Assembly (NCBI GenBank): GCA_963555705.1
Contig: OY743170.1
Span: 15,669,596-15,733,595 of the forward strand
DNA from: Ligustrum vulgare
Taxonomy: Eukaryota; Streptophyta; Magnoliopsida; Lamiales; Oleaceae
Length of the DNA stretch: 64,000 nt
Reading direction: 5' to 3'
Shown here: positions 24,154 through 33,570 of the stretch, one piece after another
Position numbering within the stretch: position 1 is the first letter of the stretch
Layout of the letters: each line of letters begins with the position of its first letter
The notes under the pieces: generated by a model
Seen by the model: the letters and a program-made list of their open reading frames with translations, nothing else
Told to the model about the DNA's origin: nothing
Database searches by the model: none
Translations under genes and position numbers: made by a program

Positions 24154-24193
24154 GAATACAAATCTTATCAAAAAAAAAAACTAATTATTAGTT

Positions 24194-25530
24194 CTCAACC
24201 TAGCATTAATTTTTGAATAATGCTATCTAATAGTAGCAAGCAGTGTTTGAACTCTAATTTACGTGGCATTATATAATACACTTAATTAAACGTGAAATGA
24301 TTCACATAATTCTCGAAAGGACAAGAAAAAGCATATAAGGATAAATTTGTTGTTTTCTTTAATGCATATTTGACTAAAATTATATATTTATGATATTATT
24401 TAAATCAAAGAAAACATTAGTTTACATTTATTTATTTTTTGGATAATTTACATTTATTTTAATTATATAAATTTATAATTATTATTTACATACATAAGAT
24501 TTATTACTGTTTTCAGTATAATTTTTTATCAATCAAACACTTAAATTAATGCAGTGTAATGAATCCAATGCGTAATATGGTGAAACAAAAATTGCAAAAT
24601 AGAACCTTATCCGGCGACTTGGACAAATTTCACTCCACGCGTGGCTGACTACTGAAGTGGGCATTCGCATTATAAAAAGAGACGGCGTCGTGTAGAATAT
24701 AGCCGAAGAATGCGGGCCAGCGGGGGCACGTTAGAGCAACACCTAGTCCAGCATTTGCTTACTTTGAAGCAAACATGTTTTTAAACATATTTTTTCTTAC
24801 ACAATTCCCTAAATCATTTTTTAATCACACATTTTATCTAAAAACATAAAATTTATGTTTTTAGACAAAAAAATTTTAACAAACAAAGGCTAAATTATTA
24901 TTACACAATTCAAAATGTGATTATATCGTGTTTGGTGGATAAATCTATTCACGATCAATGTACTTTGACCTAATCTTCAACTTATTTATTAAGTCGTTTG
25001 GCAAAGTGCTTAAAAATATATATATATAAAATATAATTTCTCAAACCACTTTTTAAATGAATTACAAACAGGGGCTTAAATAAAAATCGTCATCGCATGT
25101 GACCATAATAAAAACTGATGTTGTAAAAATTTCTAACCTTAACGTGGCAAAATTTGGAGTTGCTTGATTACTGAAAAAAATGAATGAATTCACCTTGGAT
25201 AACCTGCAAAAAAAGGTCAGGATGATTTTTCTCGTCGCCCCTTCGATGTGAAAATTAATTTTCTAAATATAAAAGTAGATAGAGAAATATATATCTGAAA
25301 AACTGTATTAATGATGAATGAATCAATTTCGATTAAAGGAACTGTATTTATAGGGCTCAAGAGTTCGTAACCCTCTTCTATTATGAGAAGAAGTCATTTT
25401 TTGCGTAAACTTATCTTTTAAGAGAAGAATCCTTATAAGGATTGAACTTCTCTTTTTTGGAATGTTTCCTTATAGAGAGTATCTTGTCTTGGGGCCCAAG
25501 AATGTGACTCATTGATGAAACTCATAAATA
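24194..25530. other. Distal upstream DNA of GH3 copy 1 (part of the segmental duplication)
   Basis: No gene. It aligns by eye with about 60137-62083 beside copy 2, including the stretch around 24600-24730 and the block 24894-25520. It lacks the Stowaway MITE and the 61018-61437 segment found in copy 2. Similarity ends near 25530, marking the edge of the duplicated unit. Confidence 0.7.
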
Positions 25531-25764
25531 AAAGATGACTTGAGGCCTGCTTGTATGGGCCTTTGATGTAATGAGGTCGGGATTGGTCGACCATCAAACT
25601 CATGATATGGCAAGATAAGAATGGAATACCCGACCTTAATATTGGAATATGTCCGGACATGTTGGCTGACCTATGCATATGTGAAGGGAATAATCTACTG
25701 AGGTCGGGCAACATGCCCAATCTATATGATTGCCCGACCCTAAATTCTTAAATGTAAGAAAGGG

Positions 25765-25803
25765 CCAACCCTAACCCCAACCCCAACCCCTACCCCTACC
25801 CCA
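25765..25803. repeat. Degenerate telomere-like C-rich run
   Basis: A short series of CCCTAA, CCCCAA and CCCCTA units, similar to but not identical with the plant telomere repeat CCCTAAA. The spacer DNA around it is otherwise AT-rich. Confidence 0.55.
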
Positions 25804-25993
25804 CATCAACCCATTGCCATATGGAGGAAACTATGGCAGCTTAGTTTCCTTATTATAAAGTTTTCTTTTTTCCCTCTTAATTTCTCTCCCTCATCATTGT
25901 AGCTATTCTCAGTACTTTTCGTGGAAATTAAATAAACAAAAAGGAAGAATATTGGTATTATTTGTTGATAATTCTCAAAAAGGAAGAAAAGAA

Positions 25994-26300
25994 ATGGATA
26001 TTGAAGTGGTAAAGTGAAGGAGTTGTGGATTGAAAGAAGATTGCACGGAGGACTACATAAGAGAAGTGAAAGCGAAATTCGATGGAAAATGGCTGTGTGG
26101 TTTGTGTTCAGAAGCCGTAAGAAATGAAGTGAGGAGAGAGAAAAAAGAATTCATGATGGAAGAATTTGTTAAAGGATCACATGTCATTTTGTCGAAAATA
26201 TAAATTGAATCCTGCGATTTCAGTAGGCGATGGAATGAGGCAGATGCTAAGAAGAAGATCATGTGATAATATATCATCATCAAACAAGTATTCTAGATAG
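25994..26300 (+). pseudogene. DUF1677-type small protein gene, broken
   Basis: The plus strand from ATG 25994 reads as a plant DUF1677-like protein. An N-terminal MDIEVVK is followed by a CGLKEDCTEDYI block, the hallmark KFDGKWLCGLC with paired cysteines, then a helical stretch, and in the next frame HMSFCRKYKLNPA and GMRQMLRRRS near the C-terminus. Two lesions are visible: TGA at 26015-26017, where a Cys is expected, and an extra base near 26171 that moves the second half to another frame. The protein would have been about 100 residues. The family has no well-defined function that I can name. It lies in the spacer, plus strand, with no neighbour in operon-like arrangement. Recognition is by pattern memory only. 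Confidence 0.62.
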
Positions 26301-28259
26301 GAGATGATGACTCCAGTACTTTTTCTTATTACTAATTTAATTAATTTTGGTAAAAAAGATCAATCTTTCTTATCAATCTAGCTAAAAGTTAACAACCTCT
26401 TCATCTTATCTTGTTTAGACATATTAACGGATTTGTCAATCTAGCTATAAGTTAACAAAATTTTTGTCTTACCTAATTGATATTAACGTATTTGTACATT
26501 CCTCTGCCTAGGAATCTCTTAATGAGCTTCCATATAGAACTCTGTGTATAATGAATTATGACAATAGATCCAGAGAGTCAAAGTCTCACCCAGCAAAGTC
26601 AACTACACCTAGGTTGTCTTAATTGGCTGTGACGACCTCTTTGATGAATATGTTGATAAAATCAATTAGAGTTTGTTCACATTGATTTCGTTTAGGCTCT
26701 CTTTATTTTATTTCATTATGTATTTTATTGATCTATACTGAAACCCTTTGAATTGTAGGTCATACAACAATTTGGGACATGCCTTTGTATGAGTGAGTGT
26801 TCTCTGTAAACTTTTAGTTATTAGGATTTTAATTTATGTTAGAAATTTTAGTATACTGATGAATTAAGGTAAAAAGGAAAAATATTTCTTAATATTATTC
26901 GTGTGCTTAAATAAGTTTAGCTGAGGCCCATCTTTAAATTTTGTTTCTTAATGATTAATATTAAGTTAGATGGTGATAGCATATATATACATATACATAT
27001 ACATGTACATGTATTTTTTGTTGTTTGCTTAATAGACAATTAGTTTTTTTTTTTTTTTTTTTTTTTCAATTGTACTTTTCTGTAATTTTTTCTTTATCAA
27101 TGAAATATTCTCGTGCATCGCATGGGTGTGAAACAACTTAAATTAAAAAAAAAAAAAAAACTGATAAATATGAATCTAATATATAAGTGTTGACAATTGA
27201 TCAATTACAATTAAAGATTTCAAGAATCTCATTTGCTTTTAGTAATATAGAGATTAATATTATTATTGGTGGTGGTGGTGGTGGTGGTAGGTGAGTCTCA
27301 CCAAAGAAATAAGCTTTGAAATGACAAATATGAAAGAGCGAAATGGTCATTTAGCATTACCTTTTACATTATCACATATCAGACAAATTGTCCAAGTCAT
27401 AGATTTAAATTCTAATTCATTTATTTATTTATTTTTCAATTTTAGACACATTCACGCTCATTCTACTCGCATTCATACACCACAATTTTCGTTACGCACC
27501 TTAACCACCCTCATCGGCACTGGTTTTCATTTTTTTTTTATTTAAATATGTATTGCGTACTTATGAATATGATAATAGATTTTAATTTACATTTATCAGT
27601 CGAAAAATTAGGTAATGGAACTAGAATCGAACGCTTTGATTCGAGCTTGGTTCCATCATAAAAAAATAAATAAAAATCATTGATTCACAGTTTTGTTCGA
27701 TTCACCAAATTGATGGAAAGTGAAGATGAAAAAACTACTTCCAAGAGGGGAGTATAATTTCAAGATAACTCTCAACTTTTATTCAATTGCATTGTCAAAA
27801 TTATGCCAGATCTCACCCAAAATAAATAAATAAATAAATAATTAAAAAAAAATCCAGATCAATAGTCTTTTTATAGACTTAAAAATCATGAATGTCTTTG
27901 AACATGTAAAGAATACTCACAGACAACCTAAATGCTACCCTCTTCAGGCTAATAACACCCTTGAAAAGGTCCATCATTAGTGAAGGTGCAGTCCTAGATA
28001 AGCCTTGATCCATTTGGTAAACTGTTAAGATTTATGAAAAACACATTTTCTCAAACCACTTTTTAATTACACACATTTTCTCAAATCATTTTTCAACCAA
28101 AAAATCACATTATTTATTTATAAAAAAAAAAAAAAAAACTTTTGCCAAACAAAGGCTAAGATGCACCTAATGGTTCATGAATTCATATGTCACATCACAC
28201 AACTAAAAATTCCTCTTTAAGTCTGATCGATATAGGATAACCATATTATAAATAGTATA
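26301..28259. other. AT-rich spacer, no gene seen
   Basis: Contains short low-complexity runs: T-runs at 27044-27066, A-runs at 27145-27160, a GGT microsatellite at 27268-27290 and an AAAT run near 27825-27845. Nothing coding is recognisable. Confidence 0.6.
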
Positions 28260-28431
28260 CAAGTTAGTAGTGACGAAGCCAGGAATTTCAGTGAGCATGG
28301 TTGAAAATTAAATGAATTTGGGGGGGTGGCACGGGGGTTTGGGGGAAAAAAATTGAGAAAAATTAATCTAAATAGAGAAAACTTAGTTTCACAAATGAGA
28401 ATTAAACAAATTCCAACTCAAATGAAATACC

Positions 28432-28472
28432 TTATAATCACTCCTTACAAGTTTTCATACTTTGAAATCGTT
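28432..28472 (-). pseudogene. Last codons of the hAT transposase, separated by the LTR insertion
   Basis: The minus strand reads RFQSMKTCKE followed by TGA (28438-28440) and then TAA (28432-28434). Together with 37858 onward this restores the family's C-terminal ending across the GTACA duplication, proving that the 9.4 kb element landed inside the transposase gene. Confidence 0.75.
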
Positions 28473-28989
28473 GTACATGTGACGACCCGAATTCTCGACC
28501 ATTCGAGTGCCACTAAAAGTGACTCATATCATATTATCGAGACTTAAATAGTAATGTAAAATTATTCAAAAGAATAATTAGAATCCCATAATTTTATTTG
28601 TGAATAAAAATAGAACATAATTTTCTTACATAAAGTTCAACATAATTATCTCATCAATCTTAACCACTTTTGCCACTTCCATGTTGACCGCCTCGAACCT
28701 TCAATTATCTGAAAATGGTAAATATCGTGGAGTGAGATTTATAAAATCCCAGTAAGTATACCAAGCATAAATTTTCTTTTGAAAGCATATGGATCATTTT
28801 CATCATAACATAGGATAGGATCGAAATACTCATAAACATAGGGAGACACAAGAATTTTACCGAACTTAAATAGAAAGAATTCTTATGTGTAGCGCTACTA
28901 AACTCCGGTCCCCTTAGCATAATCATAAACATATAATATGGAACCCATAACAATCTTGTGAGATTGATTTCATAGCAATGATCCAAACA

Positions 28990-29803
28990 TTTTTATAAAA
29001 ACATAAGATATACTTACTTTTCATAAAAACATACTTACTTTTCATAAAAACATAAGGTGTATTTACCTTTCATAAAAACATACTTACTTTTCATAAAAAC
29101 ATAAGATATACTTACTTGTCATAAAAACATACTTACTTTTCATAAAACATAAGGTGTATTTACCTTTCATAAAAACATACTTACTTTTCATAAAAACATA
29201 AGATATACTTACTTGTCATAAAAACATACTTACTTTTCATAAAAACATAAGGTGTATTTACCTTTCATAAAAACATACTTACTTTTCATAAAAACATAAG
29301 ATATACTTACTTGTCATAAAAACATACTTACTTTTCATAAAAACATAAGGTGTATTTACCTTTCATAAAAACATACTTACTTTTCATAAAAACATAAGAT
29401 ATACTTACTTGTCATAAAAACATACTTACTTTTCATAAAAACATAAGGTGTATTTACCTTTCATAAAAACATACTTACTTTTCATAAAAACATAAGATAT
29501 ACTTACTTGTCATAAAAACATACTTACTTTTCATAAAAACATAAGGTGTATTTACCTTTCATAAAAACATACTTACTTTTCATAAAAACATAAGATATAC
29601 TTACTTGTCATAAAAACATACTTACTTTTCATAAAAACATAAGGTGTATTTACCTTTCATAAAAACATACTTACTTTTCATAAAAACATAAGATATACTT
29701 ACTTGTCATAAAAACATACTTACTTTTCATAAAAACATAAGGTGTATTTACCTTTCATAAAAACATACTTACTTTTCATAAAAACATAAGATATACTTAC
29801 CTT
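28990..29803. repeat. 98 bp higher-order tandem array in the left LTR
   Basis: About eight 98 bp units, each made of four related 24-25 bp monomers of the form TTTTCATAAAAACATACTTA with distinguishing variants (aaggtgtatttacc, aagatatacttac). The matching array in the right LTR is at 36031-36844. Confidence 0.9.
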
Positions 29804-30025
29804 TTAAAAGATTAAAATGAAGTGTTGTAGTAAATGGACCAAAACTTTCTTGACCACCTTGAATTTCTCTTACTTGTGGATTTTGTCAAGAGATTGGAAA
29901 TAAGTGTATATGTGTAGAGTTGTGTGTAAAAGAGATGGGTTTAAATAGATGTATAAAGTTGGCATATTGTAAACATAATCATTCAATTCTATTAATTTTA
30001 ACACATCCTTTTCTTAAAGTAAAGC

Positions 30026-30481
30026 ACCATTCATATACTTTTCCATATTTATACAAATATTATGCTCTTCATGATTACATATAATGGAGTCTTATCAACC
30101 ATTCATATACTTTTCCATATTTATACAAATATTATGCTCTTCATGATTACATATAATGGAGTCTTATCAACCATTCATATACTTTTCCATATTTATACAA
30201 ATATTATGCTCTTCATGATTACATATAATGGAATCTTATCAACCATTCATATACTTTTCCATATTTATACAAATATTATGCTCTTCATGATTACATATAA
30301 TGGAGTCTATAATTCATTCATATACTTTTCCATATTTATACAAATATTATGCTCTTCATGATTACATATAATGGAGTATATAATTCATTCATATACTTTT
30401 CCATATTTATACAAATATTATGCTCTTCATGATTACATATAATGGAGTATATAATTCATTCATATACTTTTCCATATTTAT
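30026..30481. repeat. 72 bp tandem array in the left LTR
   Basis: About six units beginning ACCATTCATATACTTTTCC and running to ..TTATCA; later units are slightly shorter. The frame running through it is a by-product of a period divisible by three. The matching array is at 37067-37522. Confidence 0.9.
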
Positions 30482-30811
30482 TAAATTAAGATTCTCATAA
30501 TTATTATATATAATGGAACCTCTCATGCTTGCATATATTTTCTTAATTTCAATAATAAAAATAATTTTTGTATAAATAAATATTGGGATAACATTGAATT
30601 AAGTACTTGGACTTAATATACTTTAAATCAAGAGAATGGAGATATTTTTAGAAATTCGGAATTTAATTTAAAATCGAACGATCTCGATTATTTCTTGACT
30701 TGGCTATACGAATACGTCGTGGCGTTAACTTAATAAAAATGGGTGAAATAGTAGCGACACGATTTTCTATTAAAATAATTATTAATCGCGTAAAAATTCT
30801 TGGTCGCTACA

Positions 30812-30824
30812 AACTTACCCCCTT
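30812..30824 (-). promoter_or_regulatory. Polypurine tract of the cargo element
   Basis: Minus strand AAGGGGGTAAGTT directly before the left LTR, preceded by GAGGACGAAATTATTTTA, a block usual at the 3' end of the interior of plant chromovirus-type elements. Confidence 0.75.
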
Positions 30825-31694
30825 AAAATAATTTCGTCCTCGAAATTAAACTTACTTGATCTTATGATTTCTGAACACTTAATCAGAATCTCTTCTTCTT
30901 CTTCTTATGTAGCATCATCGCTACCATATTTAACCCAACCATATTTAACCCACTGGACTTTGACTAAATGCATCAATTTGTTTTCTTAAGACATGAACTT
31001 TTCTATCAATAATAGACATATGTCTACTCATAAATTCTTCTGACTCAAAATGAAAATTCCCAATCGTATGTGATATTTCATCATATCTTGTAGTACTCAT
31101 GTAACCTGTCACTTATCATCGTATCATGTAACCTCAAATATTCGTATTAATATCTCTAAAATTTCAATAAATCTTTACTAACATATCATACCATAATAAT
31201 TTGTCATTTCTTCTTATCACCAAATATCCCAAAATAATTAAAACGATTACCTGAATATTTTCTATGTAATATACCCAAACATGTTATTCACATATTAACA
31301 TAATCATCAGTTTATCTTTCCAATATTTGTAACCCAAAATTTCTGCAAAATTCAATAAACAAATATCTCCCAAATAATTAAAATTCTTAACTCAAATATC
31401 ATAACATTTCCCGTAAGGTATTCCTTTCACTTGCACAAACTTATTAATCCTGATTCAATACAGTCCTTATTTCACTTTCACATATACCCGTATTATTTCT
31501 ATACCTTGATTATTATATCAAAATATCAGTACCCAAAATCCAAGAAAATATTCCATATCTCAAATCCCGTCATCATCAAATATTCCTTTTATCAAGAAAG
31601 TAAACGGCGCATAACTCTTGTTCCCTCTTTTCCATTATTCTATTCCGCGCTTTCTTGCTGGAATCAATATCACGCGGATTTCCTCCGATCCTTA

Positions 31695-32294
31695 ATGCTT
31701 TTAAATAGTTCATGCTGGGAAGAGGTTAGATCCATCAAAAACATGGATATCATTCTTACAAACATTCGCAAGTATTATTCCAGTCTTCCAATGAATGATC
31801 TGAGGAAAATTTATCGAATAAGACTCGAAAGATTGAGGTTGCTGATGGCTCATGGTGTTTCAGAAGATGTTCGCTGGTTGATCGAAGCAAAGGTTCGACT
31901 ATCTGGTGAATTACCTATGACATTTCCAAAGCACATGCCTGGTTTAGGCAAAAGCACCTTCGCAAAGAAACGAAGAGCAAAAAGGCTGAATGGTTGCTAC
32001 AAATGTGCTCGTTGGAACTGTGATACTCGTTGCAAAACAGTAGGATATTCTTCTACTAATCGGGATGATAAAATCAAATTCATAAAGGGTGGACTGAGTA
32101 AGGAGTCTTTGGATGATATTCGACTGACTCTTGAGACGCACCCAAGTGGTTATGTGCAACGTGAACTTCTCTTCTTATACGCTCAGTTTAACGAGGACAA
32201 AAATCGTTATAGTCTCCAAAATATAATAGCAAAAGATCCTGTTTGCCAGTCTGTTTTACAAAATGAGGCTTCTGGCAGTTCAACAATGATATAA
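31695..32294 (+). CDS. Basic four-cysteine-finger protein in the retrotransposon (virus NABP-like, tentative)
   Basis: The open frame runs from 31431, but the first 80 or so codons are low-complexity and AT-rich. ATG 31695 (199 residues) or ATG 31743 (183 residues) is the likelier start. Counting from 31743: a charged helical N-terminus (1-58), a basic arm STFAKKRRAKR (71-81), then GCYKCARWNCDTRC, with cysteines at 85, 88, 93 and 97 (CX2CX4CX3C), then a charged C-terminal half. A basic arm directly before a four-Cys finger, followed by a K/R-rich FIKGG-type stretch, is the layout of the small cysteine-rich nucleic-acid-binding proteins of carla- and vitivirus-like plant viruses. I infer nucleic-acid binding. 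The viral relation is a pattern impression. It lies 296 bp upstream of the LOG ORF, same strand, antisense to the host element. It could instead be a captured plant protein I do not know. Confidence 0.55.
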   Translation: MLLNSSCWEEVRSIKNMDIILTNIRKYYSSLPMNDLRKIYRIRLERLRLLMAHGVSEDVRWLIEAKVRLSGELPMTFPKHMPGLGKSTFAKKRRAKRLNGCYKCARWNCDTRCKTVGYSSTNRDDKIKFIKGGLSKESLDDIRLTLETHPSGYVQRELLFLYAQFNEDKNRYSLQNIIAKDPVCQSVLQNEASGSSTMI

Positions 32295-32507
32295 GGTAAA
32301 TCTCTTGATACACATTTAAAATATTTTGCTGTTTTCTTTCACGCGTTTTGGAAATAAAATATATTTTCCTTTCTCGAGTTTTGATAAAGCTGGAAATAAA
32401 TCACCGAAAGGTGATATCTTTGGTAAAACAGTCAAGAGTTGGCCGATTTTGTCAAAAGTAAATCTTTACTTTTTCATAATCAATCAAAAACAGTAAATTT
32501 TTCCGGC

Positions 32508-32516
32508 TTTAAATAG
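32508..32516 (+). promoter_or_regulatory. TATA-like box before the LOG ORF
   Basis: TTTAAATAG about 75 bp upstream of the LOG start codon, with a leader rich in C and T after it. An imperfect palindrome of AAAAGTAAA and TTTACTTTT lies just upstream (about 32454-32473). Placement is right for a promoter of its own; there is no other evidence. Confidence 0.4.
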
Positions 32517-32590
32517 CCAAACATATTTCATAGTTCAGGCATCCCAAAATCACATCTTCTTCGTAAGTTTTCTCTTCTATACTATCAAAG

Positions 32591-33244
32591 ATGGAAGCAC
32601 CAAAACTTCGACAGATCAAAACTATTTGTGTATTTTGTGGATCAAAAGTGGGGAAAGGCTTCAGTTATCTAGAAGCGGCCGTAGATCTTGGAAAGAAATT
32701 GGGGGAAAAAGGTATCACTCTTGTGTATGGGGGTGGTAGCAGTGGTCTAATGGGTTGTGTTTCCCAATCTGCTCTTGCAGAGAAATCAAAAGTAATCGGT
32801 GTCATACCTGTCCCTTTGGTAGATGTTGCAGGCAAAACACGAGGGCATGAAGTTCAAACCTTATCCATCCATGAACGCATAACTTGTATGCTATATGGTT
32901 CTGATGCCTTTATAGCCCTGCCCGGAGGTTTTGGTACCTTAGAAGAAATCTTTAACATTACCTCGTGGGCTCAACTAGATCTCCATACTAAGCCTATTGG
33001 GCTTCTGAATGTTAACAATTTCTTTGATGGTTTGTTAACTTTTCTTGATTATGCTGTGGAACAGGGATTCATCTCTCCATTTTCCAGAAGGCTCCTTATT
33101 TCTGCTCCTACTATTGATGAACTACTGGATAAGCTGCAGTCATATATCTCAATACAAGATCCAGCAGGGGTTAAGATAGATTGGTCGCAAGGAAGGGGAA
33201 TCAAGCGAAAATGGAGTCCGGTTAATGTAAACTTAACTTTATGA
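32591..33244 (+). CDS. LOG-type cytokinin riboside 5'-monophosphate phosphoribohydrolase, intronless, inside an LTR retrotransposon
   Basis: LOG enzymes release active cytokinin bases from their riboside monophosphates in one step in the cytosol. This 217-residue protein has the normal plant length and the full fold signature: ICVFCGS near the N-terminus (12-18), GGGSSGLMG (47-55) for the phosphoribose, an Arg at 96 in HERI, and PGGFGTLEE (111-119), whose Glu119 is the family's catalytic acid. WAQL, KPIGLLNV and EQGFISP follow as expected. The residue after Arg96 is Ile where the family usually has Lys, which may affect activity. Plant LOG genes normally have several introns; this has none, so it came through RNA. 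It lies antisense to the carrying element, after the finger-protein ORF and before a hairpin-rich 3' region. No lesion is visible. Confidence 0.92.
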   Translation: MEAPKLRQIKTICVFCGSKVGKGFSYLEAAVDLGKKLGEKGITLVYGGGSSGLMGCVSQSALAEKSKVIGVIPVPLVDVAGKTRGHEVQTLSIHERITCMLYGSDAFIALPGGFGTLEEIFNITSWAQLDLHTKPIGLLNVNNFFDGLLTFLDYAVEQGFISPFSRRLLISAPTIDELLDKLQSYISIQDPAGVKIDWSQGRGIKRKWSPVNVNLTL

Positions 33245-33255
33245 ATCTTAGAATA

Positions 33256-33468
33256 GGTGGGGGTAGAGTACGGAGTATTCTTACTCTCGAGACACCCCTC
33301 TAATTTCCTAGGATTTTCCTTAATGTTTAAATCTTGTGTGTACCTCAAAGGTTCCAGGTGGTAGATTACGGAGTATTCTTACTCTCGAAACACACCTCTT
33401 TGAAGGTTTCTTTATTTCCTCAAAAGGTCAGAGTGGTAGGATACGGCTACTCCGGAAACACATCTCTC
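33256..33468 (+). repeat. Three hairpin-forming repeats in the 3' region of the LOG ORF
   Basis: Imperfect copies at about 33256-33300, 33356-33399 and 33430-33468. Each has the plan GGTRGR(A/T)TACGGAGTATTC..ACTC..GAAACACAYCTC, with complementary halves able to form a stem. The third is shorter (GATACGGCTACTCCGG). They start 12 bases after the stop codon, which suggests a structured RNA 3' end. Confidence 0.65.
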
Positions 33469-33564
33469 AATTTGAGGAATTTCCCATGTTGCTTTCTTTT
33501 GATTTTGCGTGTTTCATGTATTTCTTTCCAATGTGACTCTTGTGTGTTCTCCTTACGAGAAAAT

Positions 33565-33570
33565 AATAAA
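33565..33570 (+). terminator. Possible polyadenylation signal of the antisense cassette
   Basis: AATAAA in the context AAATAATAAATATC, about 320 bp after the LOG stop codon and after the hairpin repeats. Plausible end of a cassette transcript; unproven. Confidence 0.4.

Larger units (their letters stand above)
18479..24177 (+). mobile_element. Full-length L1-type LINE
   Basis: About 5.7 kb with a 5' UTR, ORF1, ORF2 and a short A-tail. It is flanked by a 16 bp duplication, aaactaattattagtt, at 18463-18478 and 24178-24193. Copy 2 carries the empty site near 60116-60130. The long variable duplication, A-tail, and endonuclease-RT-RNase H ORF2 are diagnostic of target-primed insertion by an L1-clade element. 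It lies about 460 bp upstream of the TATA box of GH3 copy 1, in opposite orientation to that gene, and separates the gene from its more distal promoter DNA. Confidence 0.93.
28478..30811 (-). repeat. Left (3') LTR of the cargo element
   Basis: Starts TGTGACGACCC and ends GGTCGCTACA on the plus strand. It contains a 98 bp-period tandem array and a 72 bp-period array. Small open frames inside it (for example 28705-28986 on the minus strand) have an exact duplicate in the other LTR and no domain. Confidence 0.92.

Noticed and set aside
28705..28986. 93-residue minus-strand frame repeated exactly at 35746-36027
   Set aside because: It lies wholly in the LTRs and is duplicated only because the LTRs are identical; no domain, and hydrophobic composition from AT-rich DNA.
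28990..29803. Regularly spaced repeats that could suggest a CRISPR array
   Set aside because: Units are contiguous tandem copies with no unique spacers, inside a plant LTR.
30062..30361. 99-residue plus-strand frame with a repeated 24-residue unit
   Set aside because: By-product of a 72 bp tandem repeat whose period is a multiple of three; it has no other support as a protein.
31431..31694. N-terminal 88 codons of the finger-protein frame
   Set aside because: AT-rich, low-complexity translation continuous with non-coding DNA; ATGs at 31695 or 31743 are better starts, although the end of an older upstream frame cannot be excluded.
32591..33244. Treating the LOG ORF as an ordinary host gene between repeats
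   Set aside because: It lies between the PBS and PPT of one LTR element bounded by a single GTACA duplication and has no introns, so it is cargo.
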